From contig CM051520.1 in NCBI GenBank assembly GCA_028015205.1, forward strand, positions 10,140,501-10,204,500: a stretch of 64,000 bases of DNA. Direction: 5' to 3'. Position 1 is the stretch's first letter; each line of letters starts with the position of its first letter. The position numbers and the translations under genes are program-made. Source of the DNA: Mytilisepta virgata (Eukaryota > Mollusca > Bivalvia > Mytilida > Mytilidae). This document shows positions 1 through 15,100 of this stretch, piece after piece. Under the pieces are notes generated by a model. It searched no databases and was not told the DNA's origin. It saw only the letters and a list, made by a program, of their open reading frames with translations.

Positions 1-126
1 TCCTTCATAAGTTTCTAACTGATGCCAAAATGCTTTGTTAGGCATGATACAGCTTCTTTTGTCCTTTACATAATCAAAGGCACTTTGTCTGGACATGTTG
101 TACTCCTTCATCAGGTAGGCAATTAC
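1..126 (-). CDS. ssh: ssh coding exon 14 (end of phosphatase domain, cut by window edge)
   Basis: Acceptor TTTGACAG at 134-127, then VIAYLMKEYNMSRQSAFDYV and on to LETYEG at the window edge, matching VIAYAMKEYGWNLDRAYDYV of Slingshot. It is 42 complete codons in the window with no donor seen, so the exon continues to the left. Confidence 0.95.
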
Positions 127-3100
127 CTGTCAAAAGAGATTTACCTGTCAGGTGATCAACATTGGTACATAAATTTATTGCTACAATATTATATTAACAG
201 ATGTAAGCATAGAAAATATATAAAATTCTACATTTTTTTACTAATTATCACACTAAATACTTCTGTACAGAACTCTTTGTCAACTGAAGAGCTGTATGCA
301 AATCTTCTCCACCAGGTCACCTAATTTCCTTTAAAAAATGTATTATCATGTTTAAATAAAACACCTGTGTAATCTCGATATTCCCCAATGTAATCAATAT
401 AGACAGGTTTCAATGTGAAGAAAAAGAGTAGTCATTATCATACAGGGGCACTACACTTGCTAAGTTTCTCAAACACAATATTTCTCTACAACTGCATTTT
501 AATTTTCTTCCCTGAAATATTAATTTTTTATAATATCAAATAGCTGAAACTGGCCGTTGTCCGTGCTTTGTGTGTATGTGTGGTATATTTTCGTGGTATA
601 GCGGAAATCTGTTGTTTTGAATAATATCTTGTATCCTTTCATTTTTTTCATCTGAATAGCAGATGGTAACCATTTGCTGATATTTTCATAAAACAAACTG
701 AGGAACATTGTAAATATTTCATTACTACTCACTGTAGAAGCTGAACGACTTATTCCCATCTTACAGTGTACCAATATTCTACCATTTTTCTCTCTGAAAG
801 GAAAAGAAATTGGGAACTTTGTTGCATATTCTGTAGGAACTCATTATCAATGTAAACAAAATTTTTTTCCTATTAACAAAATGATGATATTTCCTATGGT
901 TAAAGCTCAGAATCAGTTAAAAATATATTCACCCACCTACCTCAGTATTCATAAATTTAGAATTTGTTTTTCACAGACTAAAATTGCTCTTATTTTGCTT
1001 TGATATTCAGACCCGTACAATTTTATATATAATTTATGTCATTTATTTCTTCAACATACAAGTATAATATCTTTTCTTAATGTCTGGAAATTTTTTTACA
1101 AATTTAACATTTCTGAAGTGAGGAAAGTCAAATTAATAATTTTATGAAACAAAATTTACTTGACTTGTACACTCTTCAGTAACCAAATGATTTCCAATAA
1201 TTTTTTTCTTACTTTTTAAGAAACATGTACATATATGTGTATCAATAGATAATTTACCTGACTTTTTAAGATTTCTACATGTATGTTTATCAATCAATAA
1301 ATTTACCTGACTTTTTAAGATTTCTACATGTGTATTTACCTGACTTTGGAAATAATTCTATGTGTATTTTCCCAATGTTTTAACAGATCTGTTTCCTCGC
1401 AGTCCCATTCCTTTATGTTATAATAATGTAATATTCCAGGGAAAAAGTTGTCAATCTCTCTGCTGATGTTCATTATATGATGTACCCTGAAATGTAACAG
1501 ACATAATGAAACAGGTTCTTCTCTGATCTTCATGTAATTGGTAATGTGATAATTTACTATTACATGGAAAGAGTCAACAACATCTTGTTTGTTTGTTTAG
1601 CACATTTTGGCTATTTCACAACAGCTAGTTTTTATTGTTGGAGGAAGCCGGAGTACCCAGAGAAAACGACTGATCTTTGGTAGGAAAATTGGCAATCCTT
1701 GTCAATTAAGATTGGAATCGAACACACCCCGCCACAGGTGAGATTCGAACTCACAACCTCAGTGTTGACAGGCTAGTGATCATTAGTAGTCATGACGAAC
1801 TACTAGACCTCTCGTCCACCGTGGCCTCTGTCTGTTATTTAGTGTACCCTGAAATATAATAGAAATCATTAACATTTTCTACTCTGTTCTTGTAATATTT
1901 GAAAAAGTTGTCAATCCCTCTAGTAGTGTTCATTATATAGTAAACACTGAAATGTATAAAACATTTTCTACTTTAATGTACTTGGTAATGTAATAATTCT
2001 GTTCAACATTTTGTGTTTATAATCTGTTTACAACCTTTTTGGTCCTCAGCGCCACATGTTGAGTCATAATTTCACAATATACGTATATAATGTGCACTAT
2101 AATAAGTTTGTTTCAATACATATCCATTCCGTCAATATTCCAGATGTTGTCGTTGACGGATGTCATGAATGTTAATCAGAAAAATTTTACATACCATACG
2201 AGCTGAGTATTTCTTGTTACTTCAACTCTGTAATCTTCAGAGGTTACAGGACAACTGGATGAAGTTGTATATCACACTAAACAACTATTTTATTTCATTT
2301 AATAGCCATGATCGGGGATAATTGTACAAAATTATTACGTCCTCTATGAAAAAGGAAGCATTATACCTATCTTTTCAACAACATAAATTATGTCATACAC
2401 GAAAATTCTGATTTAGGACAGAACAGAAACGATTCGGAACAAAAGTATTGTAACCTAGTCTATTCATTTTAATCATAATTCTGTACATAAATATAACGTA
2501 CTTATTATGAGTAAGTTCCTCTATGTTAGAAGCATTCCATTCAGATCCTAGATAAAGATAATCTTTAATTAATGTCGGTGAGTCCATCTGTCCTAGGATT
2601 GTCAACATTTCCTGATCTATGTAACTTTTCCACTTGTCAAGTTTCATATTCATCTGTTCTTCCAATTTCGTTCTTAACTGAAAAATGAATTATAAACATA
2701 GTGCTGATCTGCAGCAATATTACTAATGATCTGAAGACATCTTTTAAAATATTTAATGCAAGTTTTTACAGAAAGAAGCAAATTTTCTCTCTCAATTTCA
2801 AACAACAAAAAACCCTACCAATTGAATATTCCATTCTTGGGTTGACAATTTGGGATATCAATTATTGTATATTACAGCAAGCTTAATCAGATTAATTTCT
2901 TTCTCTGTATTATTTCATTAATGAGACATACAGACATGAAAATCAATATTAAATTTTTTTATAATTTCACTAGTTAAGGTCACTTCTTATAACAGCACTG
3001 TAAAAATATCCCTGTGATGAATAAAACAGGTCTCAATGAATTATTTTCTTTTCTTGCTACTTCAACAACCTTGAATAACTTACATATTTTGATGTTGCCT

Positions 3101-6100
3101 CGTCTAAATCTTCCTTCATCATAACATTTTTTAATTCTGCTCTAACAGTCTTCAAAAAGGCTATCTCATCACTAAAAAAGTTTGATAATGTTATAATGTG
3201 ACCAGAAGTAGTATGACGACTTAGAATCCACACATAACATTACATTTATATGCGACCTTTTTTTTTCATAGCGGGTGTTTTTTTTAACAGAGGCAATGGC
3301 GTAGAATCCACACATAACATTACATTTATATGCGACCTTTTTTTTTCATAGCGGGTGTTTTTTTTAACAGAGGCAATGGCGTAGAATCCACACATAACAT
3401 TACATTTATATGCGACCTTTTTTTTTCATAGCGGGTGTTTTTTTAACAGAGGCAATGGCGTAGAATCCACACATAACATTACATTTATATGCGACTTTTT
3501 TTTTTTCATAGCGGGTGTTTTTTTTAACAAAGGCAATGGCATAGGGACTGTACCAGTACTGTTGTTTAACACGATAATTATACAATTCTTAAGCCAAATA
3601 TATTTATCCTCGCACTCTGAATGAAGTTCGGGGATATTTGTAATCAGTCCGTCCATTAGACAATCTTGTCTCCAGAGCTTCTTGTTCATTTTTAACTTCA
3701 TGCATTTAATTTCTGTACAGTATTCTCACAAACTGTATGTAGATGGGCAATAAGGTTTTAGAATTTTGATTTTCAAAAATAGGGGCCCACAGGGGTTGAA
3801 TTTCGAAAATTGGAAATTTAAACTTGTGACCTAAACTCCTCATTCATTTCTCATTTTATGCTTTTAATTTCTATACAGTATTATCACATACTGTACGTAG
3901 ATGCACAATAACGTTTTCGAATTTTGATTTTTAAAAATTGGGGTCCTAATGGGTTGAATTTCAAAAATTGGAAGTTTAAGCTTGTGACCTAAACTCCTCA
4001 TACATTTTTCGTTTTATGCTTTAATTTCTATACAGTATTTTCACATACTGTATGTAGATGCGCAATAAGGTTTTGGAATTTTGATTTTTAAAAATTGGGG
4101 CCCACAGGGGTCGAATTTCGAAAATTGGAATTTAAGCTTGTGACGTAATTTCCTCATTCATTTTTCAGGTCATGCATTTAATTTCTATACCATATTGTCA
4201 CATACTATATGTACATGTAGATGTGCAAAAAGGTTTTAGAATAGGGGTTGAATTTCGAAAACTGGAAATTTAAACTAAACTGCTTTTAAATTTTTCATTT
4301 TATGCTTTTAATTTCTAAACAATATTGTCACATTCTGTATGTAGATGCGCAATATGGTTTTAGAATTTTGATTTTGACAACTTGAGGCCCACAGGGGTTG
4401 TATTTTGGAAATAGTGAATTTAAGCTTGTGCCTTAAACTCCTCTTTCATTTCTCATTTAGATTTAACAAATTTATTTGTATATATATAATATTGTTCTTA
4501 ATTTTTTTTAGATACGCGAAAAGGTTTTTATATTTGAAAATCTATTAAGGGATCAAATTTTGGGACTGAAAATGGTGAAATTGCTAATTTTGCTTTGTCT
4601 CTCGAAATACTCATTCATTTTTTGTTTCAGTGATTTCATTTGTGTATAATATTGTTCTTCACTATGTGTAGATGTGCAATAAGGTTTTCAATTTTGAAAT
4701 TTGATTCAGGGTTCAAATTTTCAGACTGAAATTGGTAGTTTTTTACTTCTGCAGTGCAGGGATTGACATCATTTCTGATGGCACCAATTTCTAGTGGTTT
4801 TTGTAGATGTTAAAATTTATGATTCCATACTTACTCATCAGTGGGTAGTAAGACAGGTTCTGCTTTGAAAAATAAAAGATCTTCTGTAAAATGCCTGAAA
4901 GAAATTTAAGATTCAAATTTTATTCATCCAAATACAACAAAATATTAAGCAACATACTTTTTAAAATTTGGGCCTTGTATTTTTGCCATAATTGTCATCA
5001 TGCTGTCATTTTATTTAACAATTTCATGTTGTATCCATCAATATATCACATAGACGAACCTACCAACTTGATTTCTGGGTAGAAATATGGGTTATATGTG
5101 GAAATTTATGTAAATTAGGTCTCTAGTGCACTTTTCCTATTAGTGATAATAAGAGTTGGAGAGAAAAAAAACAAAAAACTACCAACTCGATCAGAACAAA
5201 CCTATGTCTGTCTACTAGATATATATGCCAGAATCATATTTTGCACAATGGAAACATTAGTGCTATGGGAACTGTGTCATCAACATATATATTATTTACA
5301 ACAAAAGCCCTGATTTGTGACATTTACATAGGTACAAGTTTGTTATGAAAAAGTAATGAATTATCTCCCTTATAACATAAAACTGAATACAACTTATTAA
5401 ATATAATATTGGGAAATGCTCTGACATTATACTAGACCCTTGTATAAGATAACAAGAGAACCAAACCTGTCTCAGATGTTCTTACTTACCAATCATTAAT
5501 CCTTCGGATATCTGAATTAATACTCGACTCATAGAAGGAGATCCATGTATGTGACAATCCAGTGGCAATGTACTTATTGTCTCTCGCTATAGCGACAAGT
5601 TTGTTTAGACTCTGCAGAGTAAACCTGAATTATAAAACAAAAACATTTATCTAGGTCACTGTCTCTAGCTATAGTGACAAGTTTGTTTAGACTCTGCAGA
5701 GTAAACCTGATTTATAAAACAAATACATTTATCTAGGTCACTGTCTCTAGCTATAGCGACAAGTTTGTATAGACCCTGGACAGTAAACCTGAATTACAGG
5801 GTTTGAAGCTAAGAAATCAGAGCAGTAGCCAAGTAGGCTACCAAATAAAAATTTGAATTAGTCTACATAAGAATTAGGGGCCCACAGGAGCGCATTAGCG
5901 TGCCTGCCACCTCGCGTAAGCGAGGTGCATTACGGCGAGGGGTCTTGCTGCTTAAAGCCCCCAGAAGCTCTGGGGGTAAATGGTGCAAAATCCTGCATTT
6001 AGGCAGTCTCCTGGCAGCAAAATTGTGTATTTGAAAGTCATGATTTTATATAGAAAAGTTTTGAAATTTCTGAAAAAAAACAGGAAATTTCACCATTTAG

Positions 6101-9100
6101 TTTATTTTTCTTGGCCTGGTCATTAATCCTCAACTGTAAATTGTTTGTTTACCATAATGGCATTTAATCATTGGGTCCCTTGGTTCCCTGTCATATTCAA
6201 ATTGTACCAAAACTAGAGTTGCAGACATGTAATTTTATTTGAACATTAAAACATTCAAAATTCACATTCATATTCATATTCCAGAAGGTCATTGAAAACA
6301 GAGATTTCATTTTCTGATTCATCAGTTTCATCATCAGTCGGTTCATCCACATCAGATGAGTTTTCATCACGAACATCTTGGTCCAAAATTGAAAATCATG
6401 CTGCACTTCAGTTTTGTGTCAGTGGGCTGTTCCGATTAACTGGTTAAACGGAACAGCCGAAGGACACCAAACGGAAGTGCTCTGGATACAGGAGTACTAT
6501 TTCCATAAAAAGAAGCAGAAGCATGCGCAAAAATTTAGTAAAGAAAGAAATATATTGTTAAAATTTATGTTTTTCGAATTTTTATTTACACTGAAAAAGT
6601 GGGCGACGGAATTGGATTTTTATATTGGCCCACACTGGAATTTGATATTCACTCGCCAAGTGGGCGACAGAGATGTAATTTTTATTGGCCCACACAGATA
6701 ATTACTCGCCAATGGCGAGTGGGCGACCGCTAATTTCAAACCCTGAATTATAAAACACATTTATCTAGGTCACTGTCTCTAGCTATAGCGACAAGTTTGT
6801 ATAGACTCTGCAGAGTAAACCTGAATTATAAAACAAATACATTTATCTAGGTCACTGCTCTTATGCTATATCTGCATTTTTTTGTGTGGAATGATGTATT
6901 TATTCATGTTGATAAGATGTTTTGTTGAGGTATGTTCAAAATTGGAAAAGTCTCTTCACAATATTTTTTTTAAACAAAAACAAAATGTATTTCATTGCAA
7001 TTTTTGAACAGTTAACCATATAAAGCATAGATACTGTTGCCTCTACACTGTACCCTATCCAACTACTAAAACATTAAATTAATCCAGGGGACATTGTGAA
7101 CTTGTCAAGTAAAAATTTTCTTTATGATGCATCTATTGTTTATAATCTTTCTAATATTTCAGTTTCCCTATAAATCTTAGAATTCTGTTACATCATATTA
7201 AATGTACTATTAGAACTAAATGAGATTAAGTGGCAAATCTTTGATCTTCAATCTTTAAATTTTTTTCTCCCTAATTTTCAATACAGAAAGAATAATTTCC
7301 ATTATAGCTAAAACATTTCATCACATACATTTCATTGGAAACATTCAATATATTGGTTGGAAAGAAATTTCTTGATCCCTTTCAGAGATCCTAAAACTCA
7401 TAAAACTCTATAAGACTTTAAATTAACAAAGTAAGTCTTGTTTTAATTGTAGTGTTAAAACTTAAAGAAGCATATAATACCTACAAGAAAAAATAAAATA
7501 AAGTAGATTCTTTTTTTTACTCACCACATGACCTGAACTGTTACTGGTTTGAATACGAGTCTGTTTCCTGCAGATGTAATACTGAATCCACTGTAAAAAG
7601 GGCAAAATATACAAATGTTAATAATGCATATTCCATAAAATTGTAAAACACACACACAAACATATCAGAAAAAATTTGCTGATTATTATTTGTATATAAA
7701 AATAACCAGAGGCTCCTAGGAGCCTGTATAGCTCACCTGATAGTGCATTAGCTATTACATATAGCAACCAGTTCCCACAGGGTTAAAAGTTTGGCTGTGG
7801 TAGCCATCTTGGTTGATACTTTGGGTCAACAGACCAATTCTGAAAGAAGACCATCTAAGGACCATTGCTGCTAAGTTTGGTTCCAACCTCTCGGTAGTTT
7901 CATACAGGAAGATTTTATAATGAATTTTTCATAGGGTCCAATGTTAAACTATGTTCGGCTGTGGCGGACATCTTGGTTGATCGTCCAGTTCATCGGACAC
8001 ATTTATGAAAGAGAACCATCTAAGGACCATTACTGCTAAGTTTGGTTGCAATTGGCTCAGTAGTTTCAGACAAGACAATTTTTAAATGAATTTCCCATAG
8101 GATCCTATGTTAAACTAAATTCGGCTGTGGCAGCCATTTTGGTTGATGGTCCGGTTGATCCTCACATTTCTGAAGAGGGCCATCTAAGGACCATTGCTGC
8201 AATTTGGTTGCAATTGGCTGAGTAGTTTCAAACAAGATGATTTTTAAATTAATTTCCCATAGGGTCCTATGTTAAACTAAGTTTGGCTGTGGCGGCCATC
8301 TTGGTCAGAGGTAGGGACCATCAGAAAAATATTTGAAAGAGGACCACCTTTTGACCATTCCACCACAGTTTGGTTCTAATTGGGCAAGTAGTTTCAGACA
8401 AGATTTTTAAGTGAATTTCCCATAGGGTCCTATCTTAAACTAAGTTCTGCTGTGGCAGCCATCTTGGTCAGATGTCGGGACCAACGGACACTTTTTTGGA
8501 AGGGGACTACCCAAAGATAATTTCAGCAAAGTTTGGCTGAGATTGGCATAGTAGCTCCAGAGGAAAAGATTTTTTTAATTTTGACCCCTTCTTTTTTAGC
8601 TCACCTGGCCTAAAAGGCCATGTGAGCTTTTGCCATCACTTGGCGTCCGGCGCCCGGCGTTGTCCGTCGTTAACTTTTTCAAAAATCTTCTCCTCTGAAA
8701 GGGCTGGGCAGATTGGATCGAGGCTTCATAGGAATGATATATGACATGTCCTCCACAAACGATCGTCATTTTATATTGATCCGATGAAAAACACGGCCAC
8801 TGTTGCTAAAAATAGAACATAGGGGTAAATTGCTGTTTTTTGCTAATAACTCAAAAACCATTATAGATATCGAAAATATGACGGGGTAAAATTGATCAGC
8901 ATGACAAGATCTACCTACCCTGAAATTTTGAAGGAAATTCCAAAACCCATTTAGGAGTTATTGCCCTTTTTTTGTCAAATTTTCAAAATTTTAACATTTT
9001 TCGTCATTTATCTCCAAAACTATTTGAGATAGAAGTGAAATGTAAATTTGAAAAATGTTTGCCATGTTGAGATCTACATACCCTGAAATTTTAAAGGAAA

Positions 9101-12100
9101 TCCCAAAACCCATTTAGGAGTTATTGCCCTTTTTTTGTCAAATAAATTTTCCCTGAACAATTGAACCAATTGCAACAACCTTGGTCAAATAGTTGATTAA
9201 TTGTCCAATGAAAACCACACTCCAGGTGAGTGATACATGCTCTGGTGAGCCTCTTGTTCTATTTTTAGCTTGGCCGCCATCTTGGTCAAAGGTCGGGACA
9301 GGACACCGGACACAATTTTGGAAGGGGGCCATCCAAGGACCATTCCACCACATTGGCCCAGTGGTTTCTGAGGAGAAGATTAAAATGTGGATTGTGGACC
9401 ACGGACGCCAAGTGATGACAATAGCTCACATATCCCTTTGGGTCACGTGAGCTAAAGTGTATTCAAATAGGAAGCACATAAAGAAATGTTAATATCCAAC
9501 AAAACAGAAAATAATTTACTTCCAAAGATGAATTGTTTTTATTGAATTTGGCATAAACAAACTGACGTTGCTTTTTCTCTCCCGATTCCATGATATTTTA
9601 CTCTGAAACTTTGAAAATGAGCATTTTTTTCCTAAAATCCATTTTATCTAGAATAAACTTTTAATTCCTACCCATCACCATCCAAGGCAATATGAGTATC
9701 AGCCCAGACCGGTAGAACTAAACCAATGGTAGCCTTGTTTTCTTCATCAAAGTCCACTCCAAGGATAACCGATTCCTCTGTATCCTGTTTACCAATACAC
9801 GATACAACTGCCATATACTTATGTCTGTCAGGGGAGTTAACTTCTAATTTGACTGCCTGTAAATAAACGTTATCAAAGGATGGAAAAAATAGAAATTTAT
9901 CATCTTATAGGAATTAATTCAATCTACCCAGTTCCATTTTAATATTTTCCACTGGATAACATTCATTGTTGAATTAAGGATGTTCACTGGTCATGTATTT
10001 GAATTTTTGTAAGATGTTCAGAATCCTCTGGTTTTATCGATTGGAATGCCATAAATTATTTTTACTTTTCATAAATCTTTTGCATACAGAATAATAAGCT
10101 ATTTGTAAAACACTTATAAAATCCTTGTTATCATTTAATGGTTTTTGAGAAATAAAACTTAATAATAAAGCTATGTAAAATCAAGAGACCATATTTTTCC
10201 CACCAAATTTTCAATGGCCTATGTCTCAAAAACAAGCACACAGACCTCTAATTTTTTTTTTCTCTTTTAGTTTCTTTATTAATCCAATATCAATATTTAC
10301 CAGTGTTATGAAAAGCTTGTTATTTTGAAACTGAGTAGCGAACATCCTTAAGACAAAGGATTTGGATCCTGTCTAAGCATCAACATCAATATGAATTCTG
10401 TAGAATTTACAATAATGAAAGTTGAGGCATCTGCACTATATAAGAAGTATACTCCTTATCCAAAGAAGTCTGTGAGACTTGCAATATACTGTAACTTAGT
10501 GCTGGGAGATAATACAACAAAAGTATCTCAATAATAATCTTCCCCAGCTAACATGTCAACTAGCATGAGAATAATACTCAAAAACTGTTATTAAAATGTT
10601 AAATTTTGCAAAAACTAAGGAGTATGTCCCTCATTCATGGCTCTGTCAGTAGATGGCTTTGAATTTTGAATCTACACTTTGACACTTTAGGTCAATTTTT
10701 CATTGACCACAACTGGTGGGTCATAAATGTAAACTGACAAAATATGCATACATGTATCATGTGCATCAAAACTGGTAACATAGAAAATCATTGGATTTTA
10801 AAATAGTGATCCTCTTCAGGTCAGCCAATCAAATTTGAGAATTTAGCTTACGAGATATTTCACCCCAATATAGTATATTCAGCAAAAAGTTGGAGAGGAA
10901 AATTTAAACTTTACAAGATCAGATGTGTATATCTTTGATGTCATGATTTCAAAGTTTGCTAAAGTTAAGTTACAAAGTGTAAGAAATATAATATATTATA
11001 CGATGTCAAAAAATTATCTGTGGACTTTTATAACTAATAACTATATACTGTTTGCCAATTTATCAGCTTATAATTAACTTACCAATGCTATTGTGTCTTG
11101 TCTTCTCAACAAAGCTATCATTGATTCTAAATGACTCTGTATGTCTCCTAAAATGAAACAACAGCACTGAAATACTGATTGTAAGGACTGCCATTGTGAA
11201 TCAAATCAACCTGAATAGTAGAAGTACATGTATAAAAGATGACTATCATTACAAACAACTGGAAGTCAAACGATGCCTGATAGAAAAGTGGACCTCTATT
11301 AAGGAATATTATTTTTGCAAAAGGACATTATTTAATGACAACTGGTATATTCTTAAATCGTTCAAAATTTGAGATTTATTCATTAGCAAGTTAATCATTA
11401 TTAATGTTGCCAAATAAATAGATTTTAATAAATGCAGCAGTTTTTAAAACAACTAATTAGATATACTCATCAATTAAAAATAATTATGCAATAATGTACA
11501 CTAAATATATCAAATATTATCATATATCACTTAAAAATTGTTGATTTAATTTGATAAATCTGTCGAGTGATAACTTTAATAAACTTATCCACTCAAAAAG
11601 GTTATGAAATGTTTGTTTGAATGAACTGAACTTTTTATTATTATTTTTATCTAAAATATCAATTTTGTTAATAAAAAGTATGAATTAAAACAGAGCATCT
11701 GATCCCTTCTAAAGAAACTAAAATCTTAATGACAGTGGTCAATATAAAATATCACTGCACATTATTTGAGCTTATAATTAACCATGCACATTTTTACAGT
11801 TTTTCTTGATATATACAAATCATGCATTATTCTGAGATAATATTACAGCAGTCTTTTTGGGGGGTTGGTAAGTAAATCTGTGTCTGGGTTGGTTTGTTTA
11901 CTATAATATGTGTGTATATACATTTTTCTTACCATGGCTACTTTTACAGATCTTTTTGGTATATGTTGATTCTACATCATTCTGAGGTAGTATGAGGGCT
12001 GCTCCTTTAACTGTGAAGTAACTCTCACTGAAACTACAAAAGAATTATCTATCAGTATCAAACACTAAAATACTTTCAAATTTCAATCTCAATGCTTTTA

Positions 12101-15100
12101 TTGAAAATCAAGTAGAATATGTCTAAACAACTGGTAGTAACTATGAGAAGTCAGGCAATGATAAAACCTCAAATATTTGTTTATTGGTGTTGAACGATAC
12201 ATTCAGAAAAACTGGCTGTATCAGTGACTGAGTTTTTATTCCAGATTTGAAATCATAACCTCATTGAACATAATAAGTTATGACAGAACACCAGAATAAC
12301 TCAGAATTAATACTAGTGTAAGTTTTACAAATATAGCACAAGGGAGATTTATAGGATAACTAATTCAAGAATTTGAATATCGCAAAATATTCAACGAGTG
12401 ACCAAAAAACACCTTAATTCACGAATGCGCGCAGCACATGAGGGTATTATTAGTGTTTTCCCATCAAAAGTTTAATATTTTCGATATTCAAATTCTTGAA
12501 TTAGTTATACTGTTTATTACATTGATAAAATAGACAAAAAAATTCTTCAAAAGTGTCATATTTTCCTTAGATCCCTTCCTGAATCTTTCAATGTCACAAA
12601 CGTCATTTCTCAGTAACACCCTTGATGACGTTAAATAAAAACCGATCTTTCACTGAGTGAAAATATTGAATTTATTTTCACTGGAAATTACAATAAATCA
12701 CCATCATCAATGTAATAACAATTAAAACTGGAAATTGATAAAAAAATTAACTATAGGTAACTGCTTTATCTGGTGATATTTCATGTTAAACCATGTAATT
12801 GTCTATGACATAAGCATGCTGAACTTCTTCAACTCACAGCCAGTGTGACTTGAATAGATTGTTAACTTTACCAAAAAATTAAGGTGATTTTTATTATAGA
12901 AAGATATATGTATTGCAGGTATATTTTGTAGCACCATCACCAACAGAGAATATATCTGTACATGTATAAAGATGTTATTTGAACACAGTCTATATAACCA
13001 GTTTCGTTACACATTTATTCTACTTTAATACATAAAATAAATGTAAATCATTAATGCAAAATGCAGCAAAGACTGAACTTTTGACAAGGTTTTCTCATGC
13101 CTTTTTTCAAACTGCAATGTTGACATTTTCCTTTTTGACACAAAAAATTAAGTTAGAAATTGTGCACAAATCTATCAATTAGTGTATGTGACAATAAATA
13201 TCAAACAGTTGTGTATTAACCAAGCATATAGCATAAGATATGCACAAAAAGAGTACTAAAACAAATCTTATTCACATAATTTTAAAGAAAGCCTCTTTAA
13301 ACAGGAACTGCTCATAAAAATATACATGTATATACTTATATAACCTTTCACAAATGAGGCAAATATCTTTTATGAACATTTTTGTAAAGCAGTATCTTCC
13401 CTTTGATGAATTGTTTCGTAAAAGTACATTTAAGTTTCACCGTCATAAAATCAAATATGTATGTCTGTAAATGCCCATACAGTTGACATGCTTTACATGC
13501 ATGTTACCAAGGACATCTTTGCATTATATAATACCCTTAACATAACTGACAAATGAAAAATTATAACTAGATTACAGTTATTAGAATTAATATTATGATG
13601 AAGCCTGAAAAGATGTTTACATCTATCACTATTTCATTACTGGAAGCTACCAATTACATTGAGTAGAACCATGAATCAGATATACCCCTATATGGCTAAC
13701 CCTCCATTGCTTAAATATCCCATGGATAAAAATGTTACAGTTCAATTTAAAATTTTCAATATTTAAAAGATTGAAGATGGAAGTTTAGGATTGGAAATGG
13801 AAGTTTGAGATTGGGAATAGAAGTTTGAGATTGGGAAAGTTTAAGATTGGGAATGTAAGTTCACGATTGGGAATGGAAGTTTGAGATTTGGGAATTGAAG
13901 TTCAAGATTGGGAATCGAAGTTTGAGGGGAATTGAAGGTTGAGATAACTATTTTGTTTCAGTTACATACAAGTTCCATTGACACAAGTTCAAAAATAACA
14001 ATAAAATTACTAGCCTTTTTTTGTTTTTCTTTTTTTTTGAGGGCACTTTAGTGCCTGAAATTATTTTGTAAAGAATATCTTTTATTCATAATTATGGGTC
14101 CATAAAGGGCATATAATCAAAGTTAAGTGATTTAATGATTCTAGTAACAACGTTCTGACATTGTACAGTTATTTTAGAGTCAAGTCCTAATTCTATTTTT
14201 AACAAAAAACTAATATTAGACTATTTTTCTGTTTTTCTGTATATCAAATTGTATGTGCATTTGGGTTTTGATGTTATATGTAAGTTGTAGATTATAATAA
14301 TCAGTCATGTTCTTAAATGTGAGATGGGACAATTCCACACGAGGGTTCACATTTTCCCGAAAATGAGGCTTGCCGAGTCTGAAATTGTCCAGTCTCTCAT
14401 TTTTTACCATGACTGATTATTTTTCTAAATTTGTCGGCCAAATATTTAAACAAAAACAATTGTACTTCAGGGATTTTCAAACTAAAGCTATCTGAAATTC
14501 GACGTTGTCACATCATTTGTGCAAAGTTGTGTGGTTTGCTGACTTCAGCATTGTGTTATTTGCATTGTTACGACAAGGGATGTCATGTGATGTGAGATGC
14601 ATGATTCTCACTAATGAGACAGCCCAGTACCTATTTTTACCCATGTGAGATATCCTTGTCTTTCCCGTGGGTGAGATAAGAATTTCACGCTTGTTTTCCC
14701 GCAAAATTTTCTCGGTTCCAACAATCGTGATTATTTACTGTTTGAGCGATATTTAACAAATAGTTTGAGTTTTTATTAGTCTTACCTATTCCATATTGTT
14801 TTATATTTAAAGGTTTCACTCGTCGGTGGCTTGAATTATTCAAAATACATCCAATACACAAAAGCACATACACACTACTTTCATGGGGAGATAACTCCGT
14901 TTGTTTACGTCGTCTGCTAAAAGTACATGCTTACGCTGTATGACACACTTGCTTGAGTAACTATTAGTGAGAAAAAGGATCAAAACACCGGTGTTAAAGT
15001 GCAAGACGGAAAAATCTCAGAATCCGCGTGAAAGATTTCCATTGGTCTCCAACTCGGCAGAGCCTCGTTGGAGACCAGAAATCTTTCCCTTGGGTGTCTG

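Noticed and set aside
1738..1826. A functional tRNA gene
   Set aside because: The boxes are recognisable but the cloverleaf has extra bases and mismatched arms, and it continues into a SINE body found elsewhere in the window.
3221..3540. CRISPR-like array of regularly spaced repeats
   Set aside because: Units are contiguous with no unique spacers, and the surroundings are an animal gene; it is a tandem minisatellite.
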